A stretch of 64,000 bases of DNA from NCBI GenBank assembly GCA_026129485.1, contig JAHCHY010000006.1, forward strand, positions 124,001 through 188,000. Reading direction: 5' to 3'. The stretch comes from Cyclobacteriaceae bacterium. Its GTDB lineage: Bacteria > Bacteroidota > Bacteroidia > Cytophagales > Cyclobacteriaceae. Every line of letters begins with the position of its first letter. Within the stretch, counting starts at the first letter, position 1. Positions 33,628 to 43,071 of this stretch are shown here, one piece after another. Made by a program: the position numbers and the translations under genes. The notes under the pieces were generated by a model, which saw nothing but the letters and a program-made list of their open reading frames with translations, was not told the origin of the DNA and ran no database searches.

Positions 33628-36267
33628 TTATTTATAAACTGCATGATCGGGATTCCCGCCCGCCACTAAGTAAGCTACTATATCTTTTATCTCTTCATCG
33701 TTCAATCGGCCCAACAAGCCCGGCAACATTAATGAAACGGTTGATCGCCTGGTAGAAACCACATCCGCTTTGGCAACTTCACGCAAGGATTGCGGCATAA
33801 ACGGGTTCTGTGATACGAAATACTTACCGTCTTCTTCATTGATCAACCTGCCTACAATGGAGCTTCCGTCTTTCATGGTAAACACCGTGGCCGCATACTG
33901 ATCGGATATTTCCTTATTGGGATCAAGCGTGTGCTCCAGAATATCTTTTGCCGAAAAGCGCGTACCTACCTGTGTTAAGTCAGGGCCAACTGCACCGCCC
34001 TCACCCCGCATACTATGACACGAGCTGCACAAGGTTGCTTCATACATATTTTTTCCCTGTTCAAAATTCCGCCCTGAAAGCGTTCCGTCCACCAATGCCA
34101 ACGCTTCTTCCAGGCTTCGTCTTCTGCCGGGACCTTTCGGTTGTGGCTTATCCGCAAGATCATTGCCGGATTCGGTTAACAAAGCAGCTCCCGAGAGTGC
34201 ATTGAAATATTCCGTCCTATCGGCTGGTGTGTGCGTCAATGCTTTCTTCCTCGCTTTGTCGATAAATCCGATATAACTCATACCGCCTTTATAGGTAAAC
34301 GCATTGGCAAACCATTTAAAATAGGTTTCATGCAGCGCGGGTGTCCAGCCTTCGACTGCTTCGGAAAGTACAGTAGCTAAATAAGTTTGCTGTGCGGGCG
34401 GAACGTTCGACAACATGCGGGCAATATCTAATCCATATTGCGGATTGCGCATAATTAAATCGCTGGAAGCGCTTACGGTTTTTTCCTGCGGATCGTCTTT
34501 GGCATTAAGTAATAACGCCAATGTTTTTTCGGTAGAGCCCGGGGCTTCCATGTAAACCAGCACTTTACTCAACACACGATCCAATTCATTCGAGGAAGAA
34601 GGATAGCGGGCATCGAGGTAGGCAATTAACTGCTTCCGGGCATCGCCTTCCGGTTTACCCAAACGAAAGATCAGCACCTCGAATGCCCGTGCAAGATCAA
34701 TCTTTTGTGGTGGCGTAAGCTTATCGAAATCAACCTTCACCAATGCCTGGATCATTTTATTCTTTACTGCCGGTTTGCCGTGTCGCGCCAGCGCAATCAT
34801 GGCCTGTGTTAATGCTACCGGGTCGGCTTCGTTGAGGGCCCGATCCTGCCACTCCGCAACCGGCTGATGTTCTATCGCAATACGCGCAGCATACCGTACA
34901 AACCGGTCTTCGTGCTTCAGGTTTGGCCAGGCAATATCTACAGCGCCTTTCTTCGGCTCATGATATTGCTCCAGTGTTCTTCGTAATTGATTTGCTTCGT
35001 TAACCGTTGCGGCTGCCATCGGGGCAGCATCTACATTTTCTGTTGCCGTAATACGATACAAATCCGATTCTAATCTTCTTCCGCCTGTTAAAAAATACAT
35101 GGCGCCATCGGGGCCAATGCCTCCATCGGTTAACGGCAATGGTGAGCCAGACAAAAATTCTTCTGCTGAGGCCGTATAGGAAGCGCCATCCGGAGTAAGG
35201 TGAATCGCATAGATAATTCCAAAGCTCCAGTCGAACGCGAACAAGGCATTGCGATACTTTCCAGGGAACTTTGCGCTGGAGCCATTCATAAAGTTAGTGG
35301 GCGAGCCCTGACCGATATTAATTACCGCGGGAAGATTATCCGGATACGCTGGCGTCCACTTTCCGTTTCCGGTTCGCCAGCCAAACTCACTGCCGCTGGT
35401 TACATGACAAATCCGTGTAGGGCGATACCACGGCATTCCGAAATCCCACTCCATGTCCGAATCGTAGGTGAACAAATCGCCTGCATGGTTGAACGCGATA
35501 TCAAACTCATTACGAAAGCCCGCACCTACCAACTCCCACTTCTCACCCAATGAATCAATATGCGCAATCCATCCGCCCGGTGCTTCACGCTTAGTGGCAT
35601 GACCACGCGGATCTTTGATCTGCGGAAACAGGTTATCCTCCTGCCAGACCGGGGGCAGCCGGTAAACATCAAACTCCGGAACATCCACATGATTACCCGC
35701 AGCAATGTAAATAGACTTTTTATCGGGCGCCAACACAATGCTGTGCGGGCCGTGCTCGCCCGGCTCGCCCGCCAATGATTTCAGCAAGGTTATCTTATCA
35801 AACTGATCATCGCCATCCGTATCCTGAAGCCGGTACAAGCCTGTATTCTTATCAAAGTTTTTATCGCTGTTATGGTTTACCATCACATATAAGCTATTGA
35901 AGGCATACAACAATCCCTGCGCAAAGCCCATTCCTATCTTTAACGTTGTGGTGTCGGCATTACGATCGGCTTCCGAACCGATAACCAGCTTTTCTACTTT
36001 TACTTTGGCGGTATCGCCAACGGCAGGCAATTCAACCCGGTAAATAGCGCCATACTGATCGGATGTAATCATCCTGCCCTTGTTGTCGAACGTCATAGCT
36101 ACCCACGAGCCCTGGCCGTGTTCTTCGGGGCTATATAAATGTTCGGCCTTAAAGCCGGGGGGCAGCTTTAGCTTGTCAAGCTTAGGATTTGCAACCTGAT
36201 TGGGTTCCTGGTTGCAGGATATGGCAACCATACCCAGTAAGAGCACCGGCAAAAGAAGTTTATTCAT
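33628..36267 (-). CDS. PVC-type haem-binding lipoprotein with beta-propeller
   Basis: 879 aa from ATG 36267, giving the lipoprotein signal LLLGMVAISC. Residues about 30-430 form a glucose-dehydrogenase-like propeller (DUF7133 type: LPPGFKAEHLYSPEEHGQGSW, then APDKKSIYIAAGNH). The middle is helical repeats. The C-terminus is a c-type cytochrome with CSSCH and an axial Met region. It would oxidise a sugar or alcohol in the periplasm and pass electrons to a cytochrome. Such proteins are common beside DUF1080 and sugar-isomerase genes. Confidence 0.85.
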   Translation of the reverse strand: MNKLLLPVLLLGMVAISCNQEPNQVANPKLDKLKLPPGFKAEHLYSPEEHGQGSWVAMTFDNKGRMITSDQYGAIYRVELPAVGDTAKVKVEKLVIGSEADRNADTTTLKIGMGFAQGLLYAFNSLYVMVNHNSDKNFDKNTGLYRLQDTDGDDQFDKITLLKSLAGEPGEHGPHSIVLAPDKKSIYIAAGNHVDVPEFDVYRLPPVWQEDNLFPQIKDPRGHATKREAPGGWIAHIDSLGEKWELVGAGFRNEFDIAFNHAGDLFTYDSDMEWDFGMPWYRPTRICHVTSGSEFGWRTGNGKWTPAYPDNLPAVINIGQGSPTNFMNGSSAKFPGKYRNALFAFDWSFGIIYAIHLTPDGASYTASAEEFLSGSPLPLTDGGIGPDGAMYFLTGGRRLESDLYRITATENVDAAPMAAATVNEANQLRRTLEQYHEPKKGAVDIAWPNLKHEDRFVRYAARIAIEHQPVAEWQDRALNEADPVALTQAMIALARHGKPAVKNKMIQALVKVDFDKLTPPQKIDLARAFEVLIFRLGKPEGDARKQLIAYLDARYPSSSNELDRVLSKVLVYMEAPGSTEKTLALLLNAKDDPQEKTVSASSDLIMRNPQYGLDIARMLSNVPPAQQTYLATVLSEAVEGWTPALHETYFKWFANAFTYKGGMSYIGFIDKARKKALTHTPADRTEYFNALSGAALLTESGNDLADKPQPKGPGRRRSLEEALALVDGTLSGRNFEQGKNMYEATLCSSCHSMRGEGGAVGPDLTQVGTRFSAKDILEHTLDPNKEISDQYAATVFTMKDGSSIVGRLINEEDGKYFVSQNPFMPQSLREVAKADVVSTRRSTVSLMLPGLLGRLNDEEIKDIVAYLVAGGNPDHAVYK

Positions 36268-36401
36268 AGCAGCGAGGTAGATATTTTTTTCAATAAACAT
36301 TTCTGAATGTAATTAAAAGTATGATCAAATCGTGCAATTAATTTTTAGTGGCCGCATAATTTTCGGTAAGGTTACAGATGCCGTAAAAACACCATTAAAA
36401 A

Positions 36402-37586
36402 TCAGTTTGCTGAAACAGGCTGGGTCCAGGCCATTTCAAAATCACCTTCCTGAAAAGGATTTTCCTTTTGTTTGGTTGATGTTATGCGTGCACGGACAAA
36501 AACATAATCATCCGTTACTTTAAATTGAGCACGGGCGCCCTGATGCGAAATCGCTTCCGTTTTATCTGCGCCCGCTTTCAGGCTGATCATATCGATAGTG
36601 TACTCAATTCCCGGCTCCTCATCAATCTCAACGGTCAAAAGGTTGTTCTCAAACGATACATCTCGCAAGGTAACACCGGTTGAGGCATAGAACCGGCCTG
36701 CTTCCATAGCCTCGATAAGCGAAGCCGCATCAAGCTTCTTCGCCTGTACCATTACCCAACCCCGACCTGCATTGCTAAACGAAGATCCAAACTGGTGATA
36801 GCTATGACTGTCGTCTGTAGCCAGGCCAAACATCAGCGGCTGATTGCGATTCGCATAAGCGATATTGATTTTATCCCACATGGCTTCCGTACCCGGGCGG
36901 GTGGAATCGCCATAATTATGCACTAAGGGATGGCCGTTATAAACCTCGAAGAACCGTTCGCCCTTAAGCGCGGTCATGTCATCGGGTGTAATGGCCCAGC
37001 CAAAGTTCGGATGATTGATGTGCGGAAACATCGGCACACCGGTTTCTTCTCTTTGTTTCAATACGGCATCAACAGATTGCTGCATGGTTTCCACCACGGT
37101 TGCGGCATTGGGCGGTGCAATAAACTGCTGCAGGTTAGTGGCATTTACATGCACCGGAATTTTTCCGGCCACATAATTCGTAATCTCCTCCGAAGGAATG
37201 ACCAGGAAACCGGGGCTTTCCATTTTCGATTTATATTCGGCAAAAGTTTTCAGCTTTACCTGAATGCGACCTGTATCTGTCTTGTACACCACCCAGTCCT
37301 CACCAAATTTTTCGAGGTACTTCCTGAAGCTCTCTTCATACAGCGGGCTCTTGGTGATCAGCTTCCACTTTTCGTCTTGTGCGAGGGTATTATGATCAGA
37401 CAACGCAATAAAATCATACCCGTTCGACTTATACCAGTCCAGCACCATTTCCGGAAATTCATCGCCATCGCTCCAGTACGTGTGCGTATGCAGGTTGCCT
37501 TTGTACCAGGTTAACGATTCTTTGTCGGGTGCGCATGCCATCATGGCCATACCGGCCAGCAGCAGGAAACCTAATTTGTAATTCAC
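36402..37586 (-). CDS. PHP-domain metallophosphoesterase lipoprotein
   Basis: 394 aa with a lipoprotein signal (FLLLAGMAMMAC). The PHP active-site motifs are visible: GNLHTHTYWSDGD, YDFIALSDHNTL, and a later FPHINHPNFGW and ATDDSHSYHQFG, which together supply the His/Asp metal ligands. It resembles the CehA/McbA group of exported phosphoesterases. The substrate is probably a phosphodiester or a sugar phosphate released outside the cell. The small C-terminal beta domain (about residues 320-394) may be an accessory fold. Confidence 0.85.
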   Translation of the reverse strand: MNYKLGFLLLAGMAMMACAPDKESLTWYKGNLHTHTYWSDGDEFPEMVLDWYKSNGYDFIALSDHNTLAQDEKWKLITKSPLYEESFRKYLEKFGEDWVVYKTDTGRIQVKLKTFAEYKSKMESPGFLVIPSEEITNYVAGKIPVHVNATNLQQFIAPPNAATVVETMQQSVDAVLKQREETGVPMFPHINHPNFGWAITPDDMTALKGERFFEVYNGHPLVHNYGDSTRPGTEAMWDKINIAYANRNQPLMFGLATDDSHSYHQFGSSFSNAGRGWVMVQAKKLDAASLIEAMEAGRFYASTGVTLRDVSFENNLLTVEIDEEPGIEYTIDMISLKAGADKTEAISHQGARAQFKVTDDYVFVRARITSTKQKENPFQEGDFEMAWTQPVSAN

Positions 37587-37593
37587 AGCTTTA

Positions 37594-37628
37594 CTTGGTT
37601 ATGATGGATAAAAATAATTCTAACTTTA
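37594..37628 (+). promoter_or_regulatory. Promoter of the esterase fusion gene
   Basis: TTG in TTACTTGG at 37591-37598 and TAACTTTA at 37621-37628, about 22 bp apart, resemble the -33/-7 consensus. The start codon is 11 bp downstream, implying a short leader. Confidence 0.45.
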
Positions 37629-37638
37629 GCAGAAACCA

Positions 37639-39228
37639 ATGTTCATGAAAAGGATATTACTTGCGCTTGCTATTATTTCGCATGCAGCATTTGCACAACA
37701 GGAAATAGCGCTTTATAAAGGCATTGTTCCCAATGCGATCAGGCCCACCGTAACCATCGACACATCCGTAACGCGCAACGTGGGCGACAATAAGATCGAC
37801 ATTCTGCATGGTGTGATCACACCAACGCTAACCTTGTATTTGCCTGACCCCGCCAAAGCAACCGGAACTGCGGTAATCATTTGTCCCGGTGGCGGCTATT
37901 CTATCCTGGCCATCAGCCATGAAGGACACGACATGGCTAAGAAATTTAATGAAGCCGGAATTGCGGCCTTTGTTTTAAAGTATCGCTTGCCACGAAAAGA
38001 GCTGATGCCGGACAAACGCATAGGCCCGCTACAAGATGCGCAACGCGCCATTCAATTAGTACGCGAAAATGCCCGGCAATGGAATATCCATCCGAATAAA
38101 ATCGGCATACTCGGTTCGTCTGCGGGCGGGCATCTTGCTTCAACAGCAGGAACGCATTTTGAAAAAGCCTATATCGATAATCTCAACAGCATCAACCTGC
38201 GGCCGGACTTTATGATTCTGAATTACCCGGTAATCAGCTTCTCGGATAGTCTTACTCACCAGGGTTCGCGCATGAACCTGATCGGCAACCCGGATGTTGC
38301 CGTAAAGGGCTCAAAAAAATTCCAGGAGCTGGGCATGACGAAAGAAGATGTGATCCTGTTTTCCAACGAGCTGCAGGTAACACCTAAAACTCCGCCCACA
38401 TTTATTACCGCACCGTTAACCGACAACGTGGTGCCGGCAGGCAACACCTTCGCCTTTATAGCCGCCATGCAGCAAAACAAAGTGCCGGTTGAAACTTTCA
38501 TTTATGAAAAAGGGCCGCATGGCTTCGGTATGCATAACGCCACCGCCAGGGAACAATGGTTTGATGCCTGCCTGCGCTGGATAAAGAAAAATTTTGAGCC
38601 GAACATGGATTGGGCCAACCTGAAACGTTTTGAAAATGATAATAAAAAAGTATTGCAACCAGCAGCCAGCGAAAACCGCATCGTATTTATGGGCAACTCC
38701 ATTACCGAAGGCTGGAGCAAGCTCCACCCCGATTTCTGGAAAGACAAGCCTTATATAAACCGGGGCATCAGCGGGCAAACCACTCCGCAAATGTTGCTCC
38801 GCTTTAAACAAGATGTGATTGATCTTAAACCGAAAGTGGTAGTGATACTGGCCGGCACCAACGACATTGCCGGCAATACCGGCTCAATGACATTGGAACA
38901 AAGCCGCGACAATATTATTGCGATGGCGCAATTAGCGAAAGCTAATGGAATAAAAGTGGTGCTCTCATCTGTTATCCCGGCTTACGATTTTCCGTGGCGG
39001 CCCGGGCTGGAACCGGCCGGTAAAATTGTTGCCCTCAACCAAATGATTAAACGTTATTGCGATGCCAACAAGATCGTGTACCTCGATTATCACGCGGCCA
39101 TGAAAGACGAACGTAACGGACTGAAGAACGAGCTGGGTTATGATGGCGTGCATCCGAATGAAGCCGGGTATAAAGTAATGGGGCCGTTAGCCGAGAAGGC
39201 AATCGCAGAAGCGCTGAAAAGGAAATAA
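37639..39228 (+). CDS. Fused alpha/beta-hydrolase and SGNH esterase
   Basis: 529 aa with a signal peptide (LALAIISHAAFAQ). Residues about 25-300 are an alpha/beta hydrolase of the acetyl-xylan esterase/BD-FAE type: oxyanion PGGGYS, nucleophile GSSAGGHLAS, a late GPHGFGMHN for the His. Residues about 330-529 are an SGNH/GDSL esterase: block I GNSITEG, block II GISGQTT, block III GTNDI, block V YDGVHPN. Both domains keep their catalytic residues, so it is a two-headed carbohydrate esterase that could remove different acyl groups from a polysaccharide. Confidence 0.92.
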   Translation: MFMKRILLALAIISHAAFAQQEIALYKGIVPNAIRPTVTIDTSVTRNVGDNKIDILHGVITPTLTLYLPDPAKATGTAVIICPGGGYSILAISHEGHDMAKKFNEAGIAAFVLKYRLPRKELMPDKRIGPLQDAQRAIQLVRENARQWNIHPNKIGILGSSAGGHLASTAGTHFEKAYIDNLNSINLRPDFMILNYPVISFSDSLTHQGSRMNLIGNPDVAVKGSKKFQELGMTKEDVILFSNELQVTPKTPPTFITAPLTDNVVPAGNTFAFIAAMQQNKVPVETFIYEKGPHGFGMHNATAREQWFDACLRWIKKNFEPNMDWANLKRFENDNKKVLQPAASENRIVFMGNSITEGWSKLHPDFWKDKPYINRGISGQTTPQMLLRFKQDVIDLKPKVVVILAGTNDIAGNTGSMTLEQSRDNIIAMAQLAKANGIKVVLSSVIPAYDFPWRPGLEPAGKIVALNQMIKRYCDANKIVYLDYHAAMKDERNGLKNELGYDGVHPNEAGYKVMGPLAEKAIAEALKRK

Positions 39229-39230
39229 TA

Positions 39231-39977
39231 TCAGAAGCTAAGTCGCAAGCCCTGCTTCATAGCTTTGTCATACTTCCGTTTATCGAAGCGATAAAGAAAA
39301 GGCGCTTTGTGCGCGCCACCGGTTTTGCGTTCCTTCAACCGGATCAGCACATCCAGCGATATCATTTGCTTTTGAAAATTTCTGCGATCCAGCGCTTCAT
39401 TCAGGATAGTTTCATATAATTTCTGAAGCTGGGGCATCGTAAACTTTTCAGGCAGCAGGTTATACCCTACAGGATGATCGTTAAGGCTAAGACGCAGCGC
39501 TTCCAGCGCTTTACTCATAATCTGGTTATGATCGTAGATCAGTTCCGGAACATTATCTACATCCCACCATTTACATTCGCTGCTTAATAAATCCGGTTCC
39601 GGAAACACTTGGGAATAATCCACCAACGCATAATACCCGATCGTTACAAATCGCTTTCCTATCCACGTGCCTTCGTGTCGTTTGCCTTTCTCCCGGTCCG
39701 GATCGCCAAAGGCATAAAATTGTTTCAGAAATATTTCCGCCAGGCCGGTCCGCTCCTTTAAAGTCCGGATGGCGGACTGATCGATTGACTCTTTATGTTT
39801 CACAAAACCACCCGGCAGGCACCAGGGCCCGTTTTTCCATTTCAACAACAGGACTTTAAGCGAATTTTCATGAAAGCCGAAAATCACGCAATCTACCGAC
39901 AGGTGCGACAGATACACCCGGTCGCCCGATTCCTGAAACTCCTGCAAAGAGGTAAAGTCCGCCTTACTACGCGCCAT
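39231..39977 (-). CDS. NrtR-like Nudix transcription regulator
   Basis: 248 aa. The Nudix domain (about residues 25-150) keeps the glycine and spacing of the Nudix box (GFVKHKES, then RTLKERTGL). The box lacks the REUxEE acidic pair expected for hydrolysis, the pattern of NrtR-type regulators in which the domain binds a sugar nucleotide. The C-terminal part (about 170-248) is a winged helix (LLPEKFTMPQLQKLYETIL, DRRNFQKQMISL). It is divergent from the sugar dehydrogenase gene with a perfect palindrome between them, so it probably represses that operon in response to a sugar. Confidence 0.85.
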   Translation of the reverse strand: MARSKADFTSLQEFQESGDRVYLSHLSVDCVIFGFHENSLKVLLLKWKNGPWCLPGGFVKHKESIDQSAIRTLKERTGLAEIFLKQFYAFGDPDREKGKRHEGTWIGKRFVTIGYYALVDYSQVFPEPDLLSSECKWWDVDNVPELIYDHNQIMSKALEALRLSLNDHPVGYNLLPEKFTMPQLQKLYETILNEALDRRNFQKQMISLDVLIRLKERKTGGAHKAPFLYRFDKRKYDKAMKQGLRLSF

Positions 39978-40013
39978 ACGTGCAAATCATCCGTTTATCA
40001 CTATTTCCGAAAA

Positions 40014-40021
40014 CAAAACTA
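40014..40021 (-). promoter_or_regulatory. -7 element of the Nudix regulator gene
   Basis: On the minus strand this reads TAGTTTTG, a perfect TAnnTTTG, 37 bp before the start codon. The palindrome at 40056-40080 sits upstream of it. Confidence 0.45.
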
Positions 40022-40055
40022 ACATCATTCTGTGAATCGTCATCGGAAATAAATA

Positions 40056-40080
40056 TTATTGTGTATATCGTACACAATAA
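40056..40080. promoter_or_regulatory. Palindromic operator for the Nudix-type regulator
   Basis: TTATTGTGTA-N5-TACACAATAA is a perfect 10-bp inverted repeat between the divergent regulator and sugar dehydrogenase genes. It ends 4 bp before ATG 40085, so bound regulator would block the dehydrogenase leader, and it lies 35 bp upstream of the regulator's own -7 element. Confidence 0.75.
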
Positions 40081-40084
40081 ATCC

Positions 40085-43039
40085 ATGAAACCGAAACTCA
40101 TTACCGGGCCTGAACCAACAGCCAAACACATGCACCACACGCCTGTTCCTGCCGCATGGAGAAAGTCCGGGATACTTACCTTGTTTCTCGCTACCATGCT
40201 GATCACATGCAAACAAGCTGAAGAACCGGGCGACTCGCTTCCACCGGAAGAAAATCGTTTTGTCCGCTCCGTGCTTACGCAGCCCGGCCAGTTAGACGAG
40301 CCTATGGTAATGTCTTTTCTGAAAGACGGGCGCATCCTGCTTATTGAACGCAAGGGAAACCTGAAGGCATTCAACCCTGCCACCAGCGAAGTAATAACAA
40401 TTGCCACCATACCCGTCAATACAAAATACACAAGCAGGGAAGGCCAGGTAACCGAAGCAGAAGAAGGGTTAATGGGACTAATTGCTCACCCGGATTTTGA
40501 TAAGAACCATTGGATTTACCTGTACTATGCTGATCCTTCGGAACCCAAGCATGTATTGGCCCGATGGGAGCTGCATGGCGATTCATTGTATGCTTCTACC
40601 AAGAAAATTGTACTGGAGATACCTACGCAACGCGAAACCTGCTGCCACACAGGCGGGGGAATGGTGTTTGACAAAGCAGGTAATCTTTTTTTAACAGTTG
40701 GAAATAATACCGGCAACCCCGCCAACGGCACTGCCGGTTTTGATGAACGTGCAGGGCGAGAGAGCTGGGACGACCAGCGCGCAGCAGGAAGCACCAACGA
40801 CCTTCGTGGAAAAATTCTTCGCATTCACCCGGAAGATGATGGTTCATATACCATTCCGGAAGGCAACTTATTTCCGAAAGGAACTGACAAAACACTCCCT
40901 GAAATTTATACGATGGGGCATCGCAATCCCTGGCGGATTTCCATGGATAGTAAAACCGGTTACATCTACTGGGGTGAAGTAGGCCCTGATGCTTCGCGCG
41001 ATTCTACAATCGGGCCAAAGGGCTATGATGAATTTAACCAGGCGCGCCAGGCCGGTTTCTTCGGGTGGCCTTATTTTATTGGTGATAACATACCGTATAG
41101 TCATTACAATTATGAAACCGGTGTAGTGGGCGAAAAATTTAATGCCGCGCAACCGGTCAATAACTCACCTAACAACACCGGCCTGAAAGAATTGCCACTA
41201 CCCCAAAAAGCGCTTATCTGGTATCCTTATTCAAACTCGGAAGAATTTCCATTAGTGGGCAGCTCGGGCCGAAGCGCAACAGGCGGCCCGGTGTTCAGGA
41301 AAACCGATTTCAAAAACGCGTCCCGCCCCTTTCCTTCCTATTATGAGGGTAAGTGGTTCATCGTAGAATTTATGCGCGGCTGGATTATGGTGGTTACGAT
41401 GGATGGAGAAGGTAACTATAAAAGCATGGAGCGGTTTTTACCCAATGAAAATTTCAGCAGCGCCATTGATATGCAGTTTGGCCCGGAAGGCGACTTGTAT
41501 GTGCTGGAATATGGCTCGGCCTGGTTCAGAGGCAATGATAATGCACGCATTGTAAAGATCGAATACAATGGCGGAAACCGTAAGCCCATTGTAGCGGCTA
41601 ATGCCGACAAGCTTGCAGGAGCATTGCCTTTGCAGGTAAAGCTATCTTCAGCAGGCACTACCGATTACGATAAGTATGACCGGGATGCCCTGACGTACGA
41701 ATGGAAGCTTGAATCTTCAAACGGTTACAAGCAAACCATTCAGGAAGCTAACCCCGTTGTTACGTTCGATGAGGCCGGTGAATACTTAGTAACACTAACG
41801 GTAACCGATACCAAAGGTGAATCAAATTACCAGGCTGTCAAAATACAGGCTGGTAATGATGCACCTGTGGTAGAACTTAACATACTTCGGGGGAACAAAA
41901 CGTTCTATTTCGAAAACAGCACGATTGATTACGAGATAGCGGTGAATGACAAAGAGGACGGAACGCTTGGTCAGGGTATTCCACACAACGAAGTAGCTGT
42001 GAATTTTGATTACGCACCGGAAGGGTTTGATCTTATTGAGATCGCCTCTACCCACAGGAGCACCGATGAGTGGATTACATTTTCGGCAGGCCTGAACCTG
42101 ATCAATAAAAGCGATTGCAAGTCTTGCCACCTGGATGACAAAAAATCGGTTGGCCCGTCTTACTTAGATATTGCCAACCGGTACAAAGGCGACAGAACCG
42201 CACAGGAAAAACTTGCCCAAAAAATTATTATGGGGGGCGGTGGCGTTTGGGGCGACCATGCTATGGCTGCTCATCCACAGGTTACTCCGCCACAGGCCGC
42301 CAATATGGTAAAGTACATTATGAGCATTACCGATACTAAACAAACCGTAAAGGAAATTCCGTTGAAAGGCACCTTTACCATGAAGGCCCCGGCCGATGAT
42401 AATAAGCGGGGCGGTTATTTGCTGCGCGTAGCGTACAAAGACAAAGGCACATCTGTTATGCAACCTATTACATCGGAAAAAATTCTTGCGCTGCGCAACC
42501 CTGTGCTGGATCCCGAACTTCATGATGTCTCTTACGGCACACAATTGTTTACTACACCAAGCCGCTCTTTCTCTATGGTGGGTGATCAATCCTATCTCGG
42601 TTATAAGAACATCGACTTTACCGGCATTCGCCAGATTGAGCTCATGTTGCAGGCGCAACCTCGTTCAGGCGCTATCGGGGGAACGGTAGAAATTCATCTC
42701 GATAGTCCGGATGGGCCGCTGGTCGGGAAATCAGAACAAATTGTTCCTAAAGAAATCGATTTTATGACAGCTATACAGCTTATGCAACAGGAACAACAAA
42801 AGAACAATAAGAATAAACCAAAAGCTAATTCGGGAAGTGATGCGCCCAGTGCGGCCTCTATCGATTTCAACGCGCTGCGCAAGTTTATGTCTGATGTTAT
42901 CAAAGTGCCCGTTAACAATATACAAGGCACGCATGATGTTTATTTTGTATTCAGAAATCCTGAAGCAGACGAAAATAAAATTCTGGTACAGATGGTTGAA
43001 ATACAATTTCAGAACAGGATTGATCCGACAGGCAAATAA
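40085..43039 (+). CDS. PQQ-type sugar dehydrogenase fused to PKD and cytochrome c domains
   Basis: 984 aa from ATG 40085. A later ATG at 40130 gives a cleaner lipoprotein signal (ILTLFLATMLITC) and is not covered by the operator, so it may be the real start. In order: a soluble glucose dehydrogenase-type propeller (GLMGLIAHPDF, MGHRNPWRISMD), a PKD domain (about residues 530-630), a cytochrome c domain with CKSCH, and a C-terminal carbohydrate-binding-like beta domain. It would oxidise a sugar in the periplasm and pass electrons to its own haem. It heads a two-gene unit with a sugar isomerase. Confidence 0.9.
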   Translation: MKPKLITGPEPTAKHMHHTPVPAAWRKSGILTLFLATMLITCKQAEEPGDSLPPEENRFVRSVLTQPGQLDEPMVMSFLKDGRILLIERKGNLKAFNPATSEVITIATIPVNTKYTSREGQVTEAEEGLMGLIAHPDFDKNHWIYLYYADPSEPKHVLARWELHGDSLYASTKKIVLEIPTQRETCCHTGGGMVFDKAGNLFLTVGNNTGNPANGTAGFDERAGRESWDDQRAAGSTNDLRGKILRIHPEDDGSYTIPEGNLFPKGTDKTLPEIYTMGHRNPWRISMDSKTGYIYWGEVGPDASRDSTIGPKGYDEFNQARQAGFFGWPYFIGDNIPYSHYNYETGVVGEKFNAAQPVNNSPNNTGLKELPLPQKALIWYPYSNSEEFPLVGSSGRSATGGPVFRKTDFKNASRPFPSYYEGKWFIVEFMRGWIMVVTMDGEGNYKSMERFLPNENFSSAIDMQFGPEGDLYVLEYGSAWFRGNDNARIVKIEYNGGNRKPIVAANADKLAGALPLQVKLSSAGTTDYDKYDRDALTYEWKLESSNGYKQTIQEANPVVTFDEAGEYLVTLTVTDTKGESNYQAVKIQAGNDAPVVELNILRGNKTFYFENSTIDYEIAVNDKEDGTLGQGIPHNEVAVNFDYAPEGFDLIEIASTHRSTDEWITFSAGLNLINKSDCKSCHLDDKKSVGPSYLDIANRYKGDRTAQEKLAQKIIMGGGGVWGDHAMAAHPQVTPPQAANMVKYIMSITDTKQTVKEIPLKGTFTMKAPADDNKRGGYLLRVAYKDKGTSVMQPITSEKILALRNPVLDPELHDVSYGTQLFTTPSRSFSMVGDQSYLGYKNIDFTGIRQIELMLQAQPRSGAIGGTVEIHLDSPDGPLVGKSEQIVPKEIDFMTAIQLMQQEQQKNNKNKPKANSGSDAPSAASIDFNALRKFMSDVIKVPVNNIQGTHDVYFVFRNPEADENKILVQMVEIQFQNRIDPTGK

Positions 43040-43071
43040 CTGATTTAAACGATTCACTTAAACCTTCAACT

